DNA of 19,441 nucleotides from the NCBI GenBank assembly GCA_043814315.1, contig JBDRKE010000022.1:1-19441 (forward strand), written 5' to 3'. Below are positions 1 to 7,019 of this stretch, piece by piece. Below the pieces are notes generated by a model that was not told where the DNA came from, made no database searches, and saw only the letters and a list, made by a program, of their open reading frames with translations. A program made the translations under genes and the position numbers. Each line of letters begins with the position of its first letter. Within the stretch, counting starts at the first letter, position 1. This DNA comes from JBDRKE01 sp043814315. Its GTDB lineage: Bacteria; Omnitrophota; Gorgyraeia; Gygaellales; Profunditerraquicolaceae.

Positions 1-1341
1 GCGACTCATTCCAAAGCCCGCCGACAGCTCTTTAAACTGTTCGGCCTGAAGTTCAAGGTGATGCCCAGCCGCGTAAGAGAGAACAGGAGGGTCAAAAATA
101 CCTCTTATGCCGGGATGGTCAAAAACAATGCTCTGCAAAAGGCCAGGGCTGTGGCCGCGAGAGTGAAAAGCGGCATCATTATCGCAGCAGACACCGTATC
201 CGTGCAGGATAAAAAGATATTCGGCAAACCCAAGGATCTCAAAGAAGCCAGGAAAATGCTGAGGCGTTTTAGCGCTAAACCCCAATGGGTGTATACGGGC
301 ATCGCCGTTATGGACAAGGAGAAAAACAGGACGTTTTTAGGTTTCGAGAAGACAAAAGTCTACATGGATAAACTCAGCTCGCAGGAGATAAGCGATTATT
401 TCCGATGCGTTTCTCCTTTAGATAAAGCCGGCAGTTTTGATATCCAGGGCAAAGGCTCATTTTTGATCCGCCGCATTGAAGGTTGTTTCTATAACGTCGT
501 GGGTCTTCCCATAAGGACGCTCTACCGCATGTTAAAAAAATTGGACGTTAAAATATTTTCTTTTATCTTTTGTCTTATGGCTTTTGGCTTTTTGCTTTTT
601 TTGTCAGGCTGTTCGACGGAATATAGCGTTGTCACCGGCGAGCAGGAAACCTATTATTACAGCACGGAAAAAGAAGTGCAAATGGGTAAAGCCATTTCAA
701 AACAGGTAGAAAAAGAGTATAAGCTGGCGCAGGACCCTCTTCTGCGTGAGCGTGTTGAGAATATCGGCAGAAAAGTTGCCTCTGTCAGCGACAGGCAGGA
801 TATCGATTACCATTTTGAGGTTTTGGATGACGAAGAAGTCAATGCCGTGTCTTTGCCCGGAGGTTACGTTTATGTGAACAAGGGCCTTGTCGATGTCGTG
901 GATAATGACGATCAGCTGGCTGCGGTTCTGGCGCATGAAATCGCGCACATCGTAGCCAGGCATAGTATTAAAAAACTTCAGGCGTTTCAAGGGTACTCTC
1001 TGTTACGGGTTTTGTTTGTGGTGACCCCGGAAACTCAGGCCGTGGGTACAGCCTCGGATATAGCCTTTGGCCAGATCCTGTTAGGGTATTCGCGGGAGGA
1101 TGAGTTATTGGCCGATCAGCTGGGTGCGCGTTATCTAAAGTTAGCCGGCTATAATTCTCGCGCCATGATAGATTTCCTGGAAAAATTAGAAAGAATCAAT
1201 AAACGCAAACCCCTGAAGCCGAAATCCTATTTCAGGACCCACCCCTATGTGCCGGATAGAATCAGGGTCGTCAAGCAGGAGATAGGGGAGGAAATCAGTT
1301 TTAAGGATTATATCAATATTGAACAGCTCCCGCATAAATAA
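1..1341 (+). CDS. maf: Maf-type nucleotide pyrophosphatase fused in frame to an M48 metalloprotease lipoprotein (5' partial)
   Basis: The frame is open from base 1, so the start lies before the window. Codons 1-180 are a Maf/YhdE-type nucleoside triphosphate pyrophosphatase, a cytoplasmic housecleaning family: the N-terminal S-x-x-RR site is seen as HSKARR, followed by AADTV, KP and the TGIAV strand. Without a stop codon the frame continues into a lipoprotein signal (hydrophobic stretch ending in LSGC) and an M48 peptidase domain with the zinc motif HEIAH (bases 934-948) and the downstream ligand region EDELLADQLG. M48 lipoproteins of the BepA/LoiP kind act in the periplasm on outer-membrane proteins. 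A Maf domain in the cytoplasm and a lipidated protease in the periplasm are hard to reconcile in one chain. Either an internal start at 529 makes the protease separately, or the fusion is real. Both domains look intact. The downstream glycosidase start overlaps the end by 23 nt. Confidence 0.85.
   Translation, partial: ATHSKARRQLFKLFGLKFKVMPSRVRENRRVKNTSYAGMVKNNALQKARAVAARVKSGIIIAADTVSVQDKKIFGKPKDLKEARKMLRRFSAKPQWVYTGIAVMDKEKNRTFLGFEKTKVYMDKLSSQEISDYFRCVSPLDKAGSFDIQGKGSFLIRRIEGCFYNVVGLPIRTLYRMLKKLDVKIFSFIFCLMAFGFLLFLSGCSTEYSVVTGEQETYYYSTEKEVQMGKAISKQVEKEYKLAQDPLLRERVENIGRKVASVSDRQDIDYHFEVLDDEEVNAVSLPGGYVYVNKGLVDVVDNDDQLAAVLAHEIAHIVARHSIKKLQAFQGYSLLRVLFVVTPETQAVGTASDIAFGQILLGYSREDELLADQLGARYLKLAGYNSRAMIDFLEKLERINKRKPLKPKSYFRTHPYVPDRIRVVKQEIGEEISFKDYINIEQLPHK
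513..531 (+). promoter_or_regulatory. Candidate internal ribosome binding site and ATG start for the M48 lipoprotein
   Basis: AAGGA at 513-517 lies 11 nt before an in-frame ATG at 529. Starting there gives a 270-residue protein whose first residues (MLKK, a hydrophobic run, then LSGC) are a textbook lipoprotein signal peptide. This would let the protease be made without the Maf part. The spacing is slightly long, so this is a proposal. Confidence 0.45.
554..609 (+). repeat. Heptanucleotide tandem array inside the M48 signal peptide coding region
   Basis: The bases fall into eight consecutive 7-mers of the form TTTTATC, TTTTGTC, TTATGGC, with a T-rich start and usually a C at position 7. The array codes the hydrophobic core and the lipobox region of the signal peptide. 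It matches other 7-base arrays in this window by period, not by sequence. Confidence 0.5.
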
Positions 1342-2407
1342 AAATCTGCTCGGCGCTATTGTTTCTTTAAGTTTTCTTTTCTATGCGCCGGCCCTAGCCC
1401 AAGACTCACAGAAGGAGGAAGACTTGCAAAATCCTTTCGGCGTACTGGAGTTTCTTCATTGGAACGATCCCTGGAACAACCATAAATATCCAAGCCACCG
1501 AAGCCTGAAAAAGTCAATTTCTCTCATGAAAAAAGCAGGCGCAGGTTTTATCCGCCAGGATTTTCTATGGCAGGATATTGAAGGGCGTCCGGGAGAATTT
1601 GATTTCCGCAAGTATGACCAGCTGGTGGAGCTCCTCGCCAAAAACAACATCCGGATACTGGGAATTCTGCATTACAGCACCGATTGGGCAGGGTCGTGCG
1701 CAGAGTGGAATTGTGCGCCGAAAGACCGCAAGCTATTCGTTAACTATGCCTGCCGGGTTATCGAGCGCTACAAGGATAAGATTAAATACTGGGAGATCTG
1801 GAATGAGCCGGACTCTCCCATTTACTGGAAACCGCAGGACGGACTGAAAAGTTATTGCGAGCTTCTAAAAGAAGTGTACATCGCCGCCAAAAAAATAGAC
1901 CCGGATTGCAAAATCCTTAACGGCGGTTTAAGCGCGGGGCTTGCAAGCGTCAATAAGCTTTATGATAACGGCGCCGGGGATTACTTTGATATTCTCAATA
2001 TCCATATTTTTGAGAATCCTCTGAATCCCCATTCTATTAAGGGAGTCACAGCCTATCCCCGGTTAGCGCACAAGGTCATGTCCAGGAACGGGGACGCCCA
2101 CAAAAAGATCTGGATTACGGAGATCGGCTGCCCGGGCGTCAAAAGGGGCTTAAAGGTCAATAATTGGTGGATGGGTAAAAACCCGAATGAATATGAGCAG
2201 GCAGGCTGGGTCAGGCTGATTTGTTCACAGTTATTGAAGGATGAGAACGTGGAAAAAATTTTCTGGGCCTTTTTCCGTGATTGCAAGGATCACTGGGATA
2301 GCGGCATAGATTATTTCGGCCTCCTGCGCTGGAATTATTCTGTCAAACCCTCCTTTAAGGCTTTCAAGGCCTGCGTCAATAATTGGAAGAAATCCAGCAA
2401 AAAATAG
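1319..2407 (+). CDS. Secreted clan GH-A glycoside hydrolase (GH39/GH5-like)
   Basis: The protein has 362 residues from a TTG start at 1319, preceded by AAGGA at 1303-1307. An N-terminal signal peptide ends near FYAPALA (residues 21-27), so it should be exported. The rest is a TIM-barrel hydrolase: WEIWNEPD carries the expected acid/base Glu163 after Asn, and WITEIG carries the expected nucleophile Glu268. An RQDFLWQDIE segment near residue 80 also fits the barrel of xylosidase-like or PslG-like enzymes. This family cleaves beta-glycosidic bonds, but the substrate cannot be told. It overlaps the preceding protease gene by 23 nt, suggesting translational coupling, and is followed by a hairpin. 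No pathway partners lie nearby. Confidence 0.8.
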   Translation: MNSSRINKNLLGAIVSLSFLFYAPALAQDSQKEEDLQNPFGVLEFLHWNDPWNNHKYPSHRSLKKSISLMKKAGAGFIRQDFLWQDIEGRPGEFDFRKYDQLVELLAKNNIRILGILHYSTDWAGSCAEWNCAPKDRKLFVNYACRVIERYKDKIKYWEIWNEPDSPIYWKPQDGLKSYCELLKEVYIAAKKIDPDCKILNGGLSAGLASVNKLYDNGAGDYFDILNIHIFENPLNPHSIKGVTAYPRLAHKVMSRNGDAHKKIWITEIGCPGVKRGLKVNNWWMGKNPNEYEQAGWVRLICSQLLKDENVEKIFWAFFRDCKDHWDSGIDYFGLLRWNYSVKPSFKAFKACVNNWKKSSKK

Positions 2408-2408
2408 C

Positions 2409-2437
2409 GCCTTTCGTATGAGGAATACCCGAAAGGC
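2409..2437 (+). terminator. Hairpin after the glycosidase gene
   Basis: GCCTTTCG and CGAAAGGC pair perfectly across a 13-nt spacer that can itself pair partly (GTAT with ATAC). It starts 1 nt after the stop codon. The following bases are not U-rich, so termination is possible but not classical. Confidence 0.5.
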
Positions 2438-2444
2438 TGTGTTT

Positions 2445-2497
2445 CAATCCTTCGACTCACTTCGTTCGCTCAGGATTGACACCGAGCGAAGTCGAAT
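2445..2497. repeat. REP-like composite palindrome, copy 1
   Basis: An outer inverted repeat CAATCCT/AGGATTG (2445-2478) is interleaved with a second one, TTCGACT and AGTCGAA. The frame TCCTTCG ... CTCAGGAT recurs at 16991-17021 and 18308-18339 with different centres. The remaining bases up to 2624 show nothing I recognise. Confidence 0.55.
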
Positions 2498-2624
2498 GTG
2501 TCAAATATCTTATCCAATCCAAAATTACTACAACAATAATTCCAAGTCAACGAAATAGTGGCACCGCCCCGCAGGAGCGCCCCCTTTAGTAAATAATTGA
2601 GGTAGTGAATTAGGCTAGAGTCAG

Positions 2625-3071
2625 TTACCACATTATAATCCCGCGTTCATTCATTTCTTTGTTTTCTATCTCGGAAGGGTATTTGTTGATTTTAGTGATG
2701 CCGGAGGCTGATTCATCAGCGATATCGCCGCTATCGCCATCGGAAACAGCGGAACTTGGAGTGGATGGCATAGGCGTTTCTTCAGGCTTTTGGCTTTCGT
2801 TTATTTTTTCTTCTAAAACCGGCGCTGGTTCCTCTTTTGACGGAGGTTTAATAACCGTGATAGCGGGTTTATTAACCGAAGAAGGGGGAGGTTGTGGCAC
2901 TTGTTCCATAAATGCGCTGGGCACCTCAACCCTTGCTTGTTGATGTTCTGCCTTTTTCGCTGCCGGCTGAAACTTCGCACTCTCCCTATTAACCCAGATG
3001 TTAATTAATATGTTGATAAGTATTACGCTGATGAAGATGGCTAAAGATATGTATAATATTTTTGGTTTCAT
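2625..3071 (-). CDS. Hypothetical single-pass membrane protein with proline-rich tail, last gene of the pseudopilin cluster
   Basis: The protein has 148 residues, with one N-terminal membrane segment (about residues 5-27) and then a low-complexity Pro/Glu/Ser-rich region (PQPPPSS, PSKEEPAPVLEE). GGAGGA lies about 10 nt before the ATG, and only 3 nt separate it from the stop of the PilX-like gene, so it should be co-transcribed. The shape (membrane anchor plus extended Pro-rich periplasmic arm) recalls GspC- or TonB-type linkers, but no conserved domain is visible. The C-terminus ends in a short segment, NERGIIMW. The function is unknown; position suggests a role with the pseudopilins. Confidence 0.7.
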   Translation of the reverse strand: MKPKILYISLAIFISVILINILINIWVNRESAKFQPAAKKAEHQQARVEVPSAFMEQVPQPPPSSVNKPAITVIKPPSKEEPAPVLEEKINESQKPEETPMPSTPSSAVSDGDSGDIADESASGITKINKYPSEIENKEMNERGIIMW

Positions 3072-3074
3072 AAT

Positions 3075-4358
3075 TTAATCTTCCTCCCATGATAAGGTAA
3101 TATAGTCTCCCGTCGTAGGCATAAAAGGCGGGGGAGCGTTCAATAGCCTTGGATCATAAGAGTAATTCTTGGAATAGCCACTGAGTTTCTGTCCGGTGGC
3201 GCCGTTAAAAGTGCCTACCGGGCCCCTTTCTTCCTGGATAATGCCGCCATAAACAGTTAAGGTTCCTTTGGGCGGGCCCTTCCACCAGTTTTCCCTCATA
3301 AATGAAGTATCTAATGCCATAATAGAACCGTCTATTTCAAGGTTTGTGGGAGCAGTATCGTTTACCACCACATCGCCCTCTGCAATGATACCTAAGACAT
3401 CGTCTGAATTTGGGTTTGTCCTGGGGTCATCAGTATAGAGTATGTTGTTGGGTATGATAATATCTTTACTTGCGCCTACAGTTAATCTGCCGTTTAGTGT
3501 CCCCGAAACAGTAAGATTGCCCTTGTTTACAAAGAGTGCGCCGTTTGCAGGCAGAGGCATATTTTGGTTGACCCAGCGCTGCCGGGAGTTAGTCACATTC
3601 ATTGTGCCATTGTTATTCAGCACGACTGTTGTGTTACCCTGCAGCGAAAGCCCTGCGCCGGAAGCAGCAGACCTTAAGTTTAATGCCTGGCCCGGCATGG
3701 TCATTGGCTCTGCACCAAAGTCAACTCCCTGCTGAAAATCAGGATTGTCATAAGGGGGGTTGGTTAACTGGCTTAAATTTACGTTTTTGCCATTATTGTA
3801 GAACCTTATGTAATTATCTGTTGAACTCACCTCTCCTGTAAATACGGGATTACTGAAGATATTGAAATGCGCGTTTGTGTGTGTGGGCCCGTTCAGGTAG
3901 TCTTGAGTCCAAAACCATACAGTCCTGCCATTAAATGTTTCGCTGTCAGTAAACCAGATATAGCGCGCATAATTATCTACCTGCACATAATTCGTTAAGG
4001 TCCTGTTCATATTCCCGGATGTCCCCGAGGAGGTTAATCTATATCTTCGGACATTTCCCGAGCCGCCTATAACGCCAAGGTCGGTAATTGTGACAGTGTA
4101 GTTTCCTCCTCCTATATTTTGGGCACCGCCCCAAGGGTCAGTCCGGTTACCAACAGGAGGTGCGCCTTGGGCTCTTAGCCAGAAAATTGCATTGTCAAGG
4201 CCTGCCTCAGCAAGATGAAATGCCTTGGTCCGCCTCTTGAATATATCCGAGGTAATATTTTGATTGAGGCTTACACTGACAAATACCCCGGAGAAAATAA
4301 GCAAAACAGTTATTACTAAGAAGGTGGTGATAAGCGCTGCGCCTTTGTTATTCATCAT
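3075..4358 (-). CDS. PilX/DUF4900-like pilus assembly protein
   Basis: The protein has 427 residues. The N-terminus MMNNKG is followed by AALITTFLVITVLLI and resembles a PilX- or GspK-type prepilin leader: cleavage would follow Gly6 and the usual Glu at +5 is absent, as in GspK. HLAEAGLDNAIFWL (about residues 48-61) is typical of PilX-like proteins. The long C-terminal part, rich in Asn, Gly and Thr and containing GIIAEGDVVV, looks beta-helical and matches my memory of DUF4900. The likely role is a minor pseudopilin or adhesive tip component of a type IV pilus or type II secretion system. The start has two ATGs in tandem and no good Shine-Dalgarno sequence, which suggests coupling to the gene 24 nt upstream. 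Confidence 0.75.
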   Translation of the reverse strand: MMNNKGAALITTFLVITVLLIFSGVFVSVSLNQNITSDIFKRRTKAFHLAEAGLDNAIFWLRAQGAPPVGNRTDPWGGAQNIGGGNYTVTITDLGVIGGSGNVRRYRLTSSGTSGNMNRTLTNYVQVDNYARYIWFTDSETFNGRTVWFWTQDYLNGPTHTNAHFNIFSNPVFTGEVSSTDNYIRFYNNGKNVNLSQLTNPPYDNPDFQQGVDFGAEPMTMPGQALNLRSAASGAGLSLQGNTTVVLNNNGTMNVTNSRQRWVNQNMPLPANGALFVNKGNLTVSGTLNGRLTVGASKDIIIPNNILYTDDPRTNPNSDDVLGIIAEGDVVVNDTAPTNLEIDGSIMALDTSFMRENWWKGPPKGTLTVYGGIIQEERGPVGTFNGATGQKLSGYSKNYSYDPRLLNAPPPFMPTTGDYITLSWEED

Positions 4359-4382
4359 TTTTTACAAAGAGATAACCATCTT

Positions 4383-4901
4383 TTAGTTCCTCATTTTTAT
4401 CATAATCTGCCCTGTGTCCTGCATCTGTGGTCCCACGGCAGTGGTTTTACGCACTGTAATATCGATCTGTAAAATATTAACCGGGGATGTAGGCCTGGTG
4501 AATTGTAGGCTCACAACGTTGTTTGCAAGGATAGCGGTGGCGCCTGAAGCCGTTCTTGTTATTTGGTTGGAGCCATTCAGCGCATACGTGATATCACCCG
4601 ACCATTCTATGTTTCCAAGAGAATCTAAAATAGTTCCATCGCCGTTATTGTCTTGCGGCATTCTAAAAGTAAGAGAGGAGCTAGAAGTACCGCTGGTCAG
4701 GCTTGTCTGCGCAGGCCTTGTTTCTTTTAGCTCCCTCTCCATTCTCATAAATGCTCGAATTATCTCTTGACGCAGCTCTATCGATACTGTACCGATAAAC
4801 CAAGAACTCCTGCCGATATCCATTACTTGAAAGACCGCAAGGATTAATATAGTAAATACACCTACCGCAACAAGTATTTCTACGAGCGTAAAACCCTTCA
4901 T
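4383..4901 (-). CDS. Type IV pilin-like pseudopilin (GspJ/PilW type)
   Basis: The protein has 172 residues. MKG followed by FTLVEILVAVGVF is a canonical class III signal: prepilin peptidase cleavage after Gly3, N-methylated Phe, Glu at +5. The region after the helix (RQEIIRAFMRMERELKETRP) and the small beta domain fit GspJ/PilW. It starts 3 nt after the stop of the upstream pseudopilin gene. An NNGDGTILD segment (about residue 85) resembles a calcium-loop sequence. It should insert in the inner membrane and join a pseudopilus tip. No prepilin peptidase, secretin or ATPase gene is in the window, so the rest of the machine is encoded elsewhere. Confidence 0.85.
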   Translation of the reverse strand: MKGFTLVEILVAVGVFTILILAVFQVMDIGRSSWFIGTVSIELRQEIIRAFMRMERELKETRPAQTSLTSGTSSSSLTFRMPQDNNGDGTILDSLGNIEWSGDITYALNGSNQITRTASGATAILANNVVSLQFTRPTSPVNILQIDITVRKTTAVGPQMQDTGQIMIKMRN

Positions 4902-4904
4902 CTC

Positions 4905-5477
4905 TTATCTGTTTGCAATCCGTGTTACCAATTGCACTGTTGAATCAATTATCCCATTGCCGTTAGCATCTTCGCCTGCATCAAGAATCCCGTCCAAATC
5001 AGTATCCTCACCAATAATCCTATTGCCCTGGCGCCAGCAGACGCTTATAGTGACTTCTAGAAGCTCAGGATTAGTATCGTTAACATATACGACACCCCGG
5101 TTTGAAGACATATCGTTTAGAATAAAATTGAGGCCGCCATAGTCGTTAGTTATGCGCGAAAAAGCACTGCTGCGTATCTCCTCCATCATGCCTAGCGCGG
5201 CATAGGTGGCAATATTTACATTCTTGGATGTAGCAGTTAAAACAAAACACGAAATATAGGTTGAGAGTATGGCACAAACCGCAAAAGCTAAGATTCCTGT
5301 TGCAAGGAGTATCTCCGCAAGGGTAAAGCCGCTGTTAAACCGTTTTTTCGATACTTTTAGCGCATGGGGATCTACTTGTTCCATAATGCTTACATTTGAC
5401 AATTTATTAAACAATTTTCCCAAAACTAGCTTATCATGCTTCCCCTGAATTTCAATAGTTGTTTCTTTACCCCGCAA
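4905..5477 (-). CDS. Type IV pilin-like pseudopilin (GspI/PilV type) with calcium-loop-like insertion
   Basis: The protein has 190 residues from a TTG start at 5477 with AGGA about 6 nt upstream. The prepilin motif NSG/FTLAEILLATGIL comes only after about 50 residues, an unusually long leader. An ATG at 5384 would give a more usual 19-residue leader, but it lacks a clear ribosome binding site. The helix is followed by ALGMMEEIRSSAF, as in GspI/PilV. Near the C-terminus DTDLDGILDAGED is followed by a second loop, NGNGIID: this Asp/Asn spacing is that of EF-hand or thrombospondin-3 calcium loops. It is the first gene of the four-gene minus-strand cluster and lies downstream of tRNA-Leu on the same strand. 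Confidence 0.8.
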   Translation of the reverse strand: MRGKETTIEIQGKHDKLVLGKLFNKLSNVSIMEQVDPHALKVSKKRFNSGFTLAEILLATGILAFAVCAILSTYISCFVLTATSKNVNIATYAALGMMEEIRSSAFSRITNDYGGLNFILNDMSSNRGVVYVNDTNPELLEVTISVCWRQGNRIIGEDTDLDGILDAGEDANGNGIIDSTVQLVTRIANR

Positions 5478-5517
5478 AATTTTCCTACCCTCTTAAGGCA
5501 GGATCTTTTGGGATCAA

Positions 5518-5619
5518 CCGTACAATTTGGTACGGAAGGAGGGAGTCCCCGCCAAGCACTCCCAAAACGGAGGCGGGACTCCCTGCATTTTGTTCCCTTG
5601 CGCTCTAGCGCGAGGGAAC
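5518..5619. repeat. Three adjacent hairpins and a copy of the tRNA-Leu 3' end
   Basis: CCGTAC/GTACGG (5518-5535), a stem of GGGAGTCCCCGCC with GGCGGGACTCCC (5541-5583, one bulge), and GTTCCCTTGCGCT with AGCGCGAGGGAAC (5592-5619, 13 bp, one G-T pair, 2-nt loop) follow one another. CGGAAGGAGGGAGT at 5533-5546 repeats exactly the T-arm/acceptor end of tRNA-Leu at 5671-5684. Confidence 0.7.
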
Positions 5620-5668
5620 AAAACAAAAATTCCGCAAGAATAAAGACTCTTGCGGAAATTTTGTTTTG
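5619..5668 (-). terminator. Intrinsic terminator of tRNA-Leu
   Basis: Two 21-nt arms pair with one mismatch across an 8-nt loop. Read on the minus strand, the GC-rich top (TTCCGCAAGA/TCTTGCGGAA) is followed by a T-rich tract, TTTTTGTTTTG. It begins immediately after the tRNA discriminator base. The A-rich opposite flank could also let it act in the other direction. Confidence 0.8.
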
Positions 5669-5751
5669 TGCGGAAGGAGGGAGTTGAACCCTCATGGAGT
5701 TTCCCCCATAGCGCCCTGAACGCTACGTGTCTGCCATTCCACCACTTCCGC
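5669..5751 (-). tRNA. tRNA-Leu (anticodon CAG)
   Basis: Read on the minus strand, acceptor GCGGAAG pairs with CTTCCGC. The anticodon arm is TAGCG, loop TTCAGGG, CGCTA, giving CAG. A long variable arm (GGGGGAAACTCC) is typical of class II tRNA-Leu, and the T arm is GAGGG, loop TTCAACT, CCCTC. CCA is not encoded. It has its own consensus promoter at 5764-5792 and a terminator directly downstream. Confidence 0.95.
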
Positions 5752-5763
5752 AAGATTTAATTA

Positions 5764-5792
5764 AGTATATTCTAGTCCGCTCATTCTGTCAA
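5764..5792 (-). promoter_or_regulatory. Sigma-70 promoter of tRNA-Leu
   Basis: On the minus strand TTGACA (5792-5787), a 17-nt spacer and TATACT (5769-5764) sit just upstream of the tRNA. The predicted start near 5757 leaves a leader of only about six bases, so no leader hairpin is possible here. Confidence 0.85.
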
Positions 5793-5875
5793 GAAAAAGG
5801 GTTTTCCACGTATAAAAGAATTGCGGCTTGCCTTTTTTGCTGTTATAATAATAATTCAAAGTTGCGTGCAAGAAT

Positions 5876-6057
5876 AAATCCAAAATCCCAATACTACCAA
5901 ATCCAAATGCACGACAAAGCCATGGGTCGCTAGTCCATAGTCGATAGTTAAAACCATAGACCATTGACCATAGACTATAGACCCGTTCATTTTAAGGCCT
6001 ATTTGGGATTTTGAGTTTTGGATTTATTTTGGATTTGGGATTTTGAATTTTGGATTT
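5876..6057. repeat. Gene-free stretch before the AEC gene filled with heptanucleotide arrays
   Basis: From 5752 to 6062 no gene is supported. Bases 5926-5981 divide into eight 7-mers (GTCGCTA, GTCCATA, then CCATAGA, CCATTGA and relatives). Bases 6002-6057 divide into eight more (TTTGGGA, TTTTGAG, TGGATTT). Around 5876-5907 an AATCCAA-type array is the inverse of the latter, so the two could pair. The second array runs to 5 nt before the ATG of the next gene and displaces any Shine-Dalgarno sequence. Confidence 0.65.
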
Positions 6058-6062
6058 AACCT

Positions 6063-7019
6063 ATGCTATTAGAGTCTTTTAAGATCACCGGTTCAGCCGT
6101 AGGCCAGATATTTATTCTGGGCGCTATCGGATTTTACCTGATTAAAAAGAACATTTTAGGCCAGGAAGGACTGAATGCTTTAAGCCGGCTGGTGATAGAA
6201 ATTATTCTGCCGATTCTCATATTCTGCCAGCTGGTCAAGGATTTCAGTTTTACGGCTTATCCGAACTGGTGGGCTTTCCCTCTAATCAGCATCGCCATTA
6301 CCGCTTCGGGATTATTGCTGGGGCTTCTTTTCATCGGGCTTATTAAAGGCAGGCAGCAGAAATTGCAGTTCTTGAATTTAGTGGGTTTTCAGAACTCGGG
6401 CTTCCTGCCGCTGGCCTTAGTCGCCGCGCTTTTGCCCGGCGATAAAATGCAGACGATGTTTATTTATCTGTTCCTTTTTCTCCTGGGATTTAACCTCCTT
6501 ATGTTTTCCCTGGGCGTATATCTTTTGACTTTTACCCGCGAGAAAAAATTTGAATTGGCAAGTTTCTGGAGCCCGCCGGTGATTGCAACGTTGTTTACCC
6601 TGGTGTTTATATTCTTAGGTTTGGATAAATTTGTGCCGCAGATGGTGTTTCGGCCCTTAAACCTCATAGGCCAGTGTTTAATCCCCTTATCCATGTTTGT
6701 GGTGGGCGGCAACCTCGCCCAAATAAAACTGTCTCACATTGACAGGAAGCCGATGTTTTTGATGGCATTAGCCAAGATGGTTATCCTGCCGGCATTGGGC
6801 TTCTGGCTGATTTTACAATTGCGCTTACCCGAGCTGCTGGGATTGTTGATCCTGATTGAATTAGCCATGCCTCCGGCAACCATGTTATCCGTAATCACAA
6901 GCCATTATAAAAGAGAAGATTTATTGGTCAGTCAGGGGATCCTCATCGGGCACCTCCTGGGTATCATCACCATCCCCGTATTTTTAAGTTTCTATTTTGC
7001 AATGAATGTGGTAAAATGA
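6063..7019 (+). CDS. AEC (auxin efflux carrier) family permease
   Basis: The protein has 318 residues and is strongly hydrophobic, with about ten membrane segments in two groups (roughly residues 10-150 and 165-315) around a short charged centre. GFQNSGFLPLALVAALLPG near residue 118 is the conserved crossover region of AEC/PIN-type carriers, and VGGNLAQIKL lies in the second half. Bacterial members move small organic anions, and the substrate cannot be predicted. The ATG is directly preceded by an AT-rich 7-base repeat array and has no recognisable ribosome binding site. The stop overlaps the smpB start (ATGA), so the two are translationally coupled. Confidence 0.85.
   Translation: MLLESFKITGSAVGQIFILGAIGFYLIKKNILGQEGLNALSRLVIEIILPILIFCQLVKDFSFTAYPNWWAFPLISIAITASGLLLGLLFIGLIKGRQQKLQFLNLVGFQNSGFLPLALVAALLPGDKMQTMFIYLFLFLLGFNLLMFSLGVYLLTFTREKKFELASFWSPPVIATLFTLVFIFLGLDKFVPQMVFRPLNLIGQCLIPLSMFVVGGNLAQIKLSHIDRKPMFLMALAKMVILPALGFWLILQLRLPELLGLLILIELAMPPATMLSVITSHYKREDLLVSQGILIGHLLGIITIPVFLSFYFAMNVVK

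Noticed and set aside
5514..5753. Minus-strand open frame across tRNA-Leu and the hairpins
   Set aside because: It is a translation of the tRNA and its duplicated 3' end (the segment TPSFRTK appears twice for that reason). No start signal or protein family is visible.
5876..6057. CRISPR array
   Set aside because: Units are 7 bases without spacers and drift in sequence; no cas genes are present in the window.
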